DNA of 64,000 nt from CANLBN01 sp050633525 (lineage in GTDB: Bacteria; Pseudomonadota; Gammaproteobacteria; Pseudomonadales; Cellvibrionaceae). Both the position numbers and the translations under genes were made by a program. The stretch is from positions 50,424 to 114,423 of the forward strand of contig JBOEGR010000027.1 in NCBI GenBank assembly GCA_050633525.1, given 5' to 3'. Under the pieces are notes generated by a model that was given only the letters and a program-made list of their open reading frames with translations, made no database searches and was not told where the DNA came from. Numbering within the stretch: position 1 is the first letter of the stretch; every line of letters starts with the position of its first letter. This document shows positions 62,727-64,000 of the stretch, one piece after another.

Positions 62727-63521
62727 ATGACTGCCTTAAGTGTTAATTTAAACAAAATCGCACTATTGCGAAATTCACGTGAAGGAACGTATCCCTCTGT
62801 CACCGAATTCGGCAACCTAGCACTTGAAATGGGAGCGGATGGACTAACGGTGCACCCGCGGCCAGATCAAAGGCATATTCGAGTAGATGATGTCATCGCG
62901 CTATCTATACAGATTAAAGAGTTTAATCAGGTAAACGCCCTCCACAAAGAATTTAACATCGAGGGCAACCCTTTTGCTGAAGCCAAGTTAGCATCATCTG
63001 AAACAATGACCGCATACCCAGGACTCATGTCTTTAATCGACCAAACACGCCCAGATCAAGCGACTTTGGTGCCCGATAACAATACACAATTAACCTCTGA
63101 TCATGGTTTTGACCTAAGACAAGACGGTGACAAGCTATTACCTATTGTCGAACAACTCAAACAATGGAAAGTACGTTGTAGCTTGTTTATGGATGCTGAT
63201 TGCCATCAAATTTCTTTAGCAAAAGAGTTGGGGGTAGAACGTATAGAGCTATATACAGGGCCTTATGCACTGGCATCAAAGCACTCCAGTATCGAACAAG
63301 AAAAAAGTTTAGCCCAATACAAAGAGGCCTGTAATCATGCGCTAGACATAGGTCTCGCGGTTAATGCAGGCCATGACCTCAATCTTAATAACTTAAAGCA
63401 ATTTCTAGCAATCGGTGATATCGCGGAAGTGTCTATAGGGCATGCATTGACCGTAGATGCCTTATTATTAGGTTACAAAAATGCCATTGTGGACTATAGT
63501 AGAATCTGTCATTTCGAATAA
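62727..63521 (+). CDS. pdxJ: pyridoxine 5'-phosphate synthase PdxJ, atypical lineage
   Basis: A 264-residue TIM-barrel enzyme that condenses DXP with aminoacetone phosphate in vitamin B6 synthesis. LTVHPRPDQRHIR (His, Arg active-site residues), FNIEGNP and EVSIGHALTVDALLLG are present. The opening reads VNLNKIALLRNSR, where most gammaproteobacterial PdxJ have VNIDHIATLRNAR, and the protein is about 20 residues longer; both are features of the Bacteroidetes-like branch. It could be a transferred copy or a second paralogue. ATG overlaps no neighbour; the SH3 protein ends 22 bp upstream. Confidence 0.9.
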   Translation: MTALSVNLNKIALLRNSREGTYPSVTEFGNLALEMGADGLTVHPRPDQRHIRVDDVIALSIQIKEFNQVNALHKEFNIEGNPFAEAKLASSETMTAYPGLMSLIDQTRPDQATLVPDNNTQLTSDHGFDLRQDGDKLLPIVEQLKQWKVRCSLFMDADCHQISLAKELGVERIELYTGPYALASKHSSIEQEKSLAQYKEACNHALDIGLAVNAGHDLNLNNLKQFLAIGDIAEVSIGHALTVDALLLGYKNAIVDYSRICHFE

Positions 63522-63549
63522 TAAACTGAACCAATAATAGGGAACGACT

Positions 63550-63963
63550 ATGCACTCTATCCTTGTCGCAGATTTTATGAACCACCAACCTTCTATTGTA
63601 AAAGATACTGATAATGTTCGAGCTGCGGTTGAGCTCTTATTAGCTAAAAAAATTATCGGTGTCCCTGTAGTCGATGAAAGTAAAAACTTAGTCGGCTACC
63701 TTTCCGAACAAGATTGTATAGAAGAGATGCTAAATGATGCATTTTACTGCGAAGAACCGGGCTCTGTTAGCAAAGTGATGCAAAAAGATGTGTTAAGCGT
63801 CAAACCTAGCACGACTATTGTTGAGCTAGCGCAAAGTATCATTAAAAACAAACCCAAGAATTACCCCGTTGTCGACGACGGCAAGCTCGTTGGTTTAATT
63901 AGCCGCACACAAGTCCTAAAGGCGCTTGTTGATAATGATGATGACTGTTACTTAAGGCAATAG
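63550..63963 (+). CDS. two-CBS-domain protein
   Basis: A 137-residue protein made of a pair of CBS motifs (about 6-60 and 75-130): MNHQPSIVKDTDNVRAAVELLLAKKIIGVPVVDE and VLSVKPSTTIVELAQ...NYPVVDDGKLVGLISRTQVL. CBS pairs bind adenine nucleotides and regulate partner proteins; no partner domain is fused. The last codons and the stop lie inside a 16-bp tandem repeat. It follows pdxJ by 28 bp. Confidence 0.9.
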   Translation: MHSILVADFMNHQPSIVKDTDNVRAAVELLLAKKIIGVPVVDESKNLVGYLSEQDCIEEMLNDAFYCEEPGSVSKVMQKDVLSVKPSTTIVELAQSIIKNKPKNYPVVDDGKLVGLISRTQVLKALVDNDDDCYLRQ

Positions 63964-64000
63964 CTACTTAAGACAATAGTTACTTGAGACAATGGTTACT
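63947..64000. repeat. 16-bp tandem repeats at the window end
   Basis: Units GTTACTTAAGGCAATA (63947-63962), GCTACTTAAGACAATA (63963-63978) and GTTACTTGAGACAATG (63979-63994), then GTTACT, run to the window edge. They begin inside the CBS gene and include its stop codon. The full copy number lies beyond the window. Confidence 0.85.

Overview
The window reads as chromosomal DNA of an AT-rich gammaproteobacterium, probably marine and near the Pseudomonadales/Oceanospirillales/Cellvibrionales. Evidence for this: an Smc-ZipA-LigA-lytic transglycosylase gene order, an RluB-ScpB-ScpA-YciO-TrpH block, CmoA/CmoB, an Smc/ScpAB condensin instead of MukBEF, and several Fur boxes of the enterobacterial/pseudomonad type. 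This placement comes from gene content only; no rRNA or tRNA gene was seen.

Layout. 0-5.5 kb: a small membrane protein behind a near-ideal FNR/Anr promoter, a CspA-type cold-shock gene with a long leader, a patatin-like phospholipase, a 163-bp MITE-like inverted repeat, an acyl-CoA ligase whose last codons and stop lie inside that repeat, a HAD phosphatase and an unknown protein. 5.5-13.4 kb: cell division and DNA maintenance (lytic transglycosylase, ligA, zipA, smc). 13.6-21.2 kb: a methyltransferase, an exported amidohydrolase / YtkA-like / MauG-like di-haem peroxidase operon, CreD, two small orphans, and the cytochrome c maturation genes ccmH-ccmI without the rest of the ccm operon.

21.5-37.1 kb is an iron and haem island. 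Four Fur boxes control, in order, a small helical protein; a divergent pair made of an imelysin / di-haem oxidoreductase / second imelysin / DUF1513 operon and the hmuTUV haem ABC importer; bfd; and a TonB-receptor / hemS / tonB / exbB / exbD operon. Bacterioferritin sits beside bfd. Together these would take up haem or iron across both membranes, degrade or traffic haem, and store and mobilise iron.

37.3-52.4 kb: a two-gene RND efflux system, YjbQ, TrmA, a histidine kinase with a response-regulator/TPR partner, cmoA-cmoB, flavodoxin, a diguanylate cyclase, an exported orphan, a DUF3014 protein and a YHS protein. 52.6-64 kb: rluB-scpB-scpA, a soluble chemoreceptor with four near-identical PAS domains, Dps, YciO, TrpH, and a run of small housekeeping genes (VC0807-like, YciI, SH3/coiled-coil protein, PdxJ of an unusual lineage, CBS protein).

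Most of the window is ordinary core genome. The parts that most repay a second look are the MITE-like element fused to the acyl-CoA ligase gene, the FNR-controlled cysteine-tailed small protein, the MauG/YtkA/amidohydrolase operon, the Fur-box orphan at 21.6 kb, the kinase/TPR-regulator pair, and several in-frame tandem repeats (TonB, ScpB, the four-PAS receptor, the window end). I did not find a defence system, prophage, CRISPR array or complete insertion sequence.
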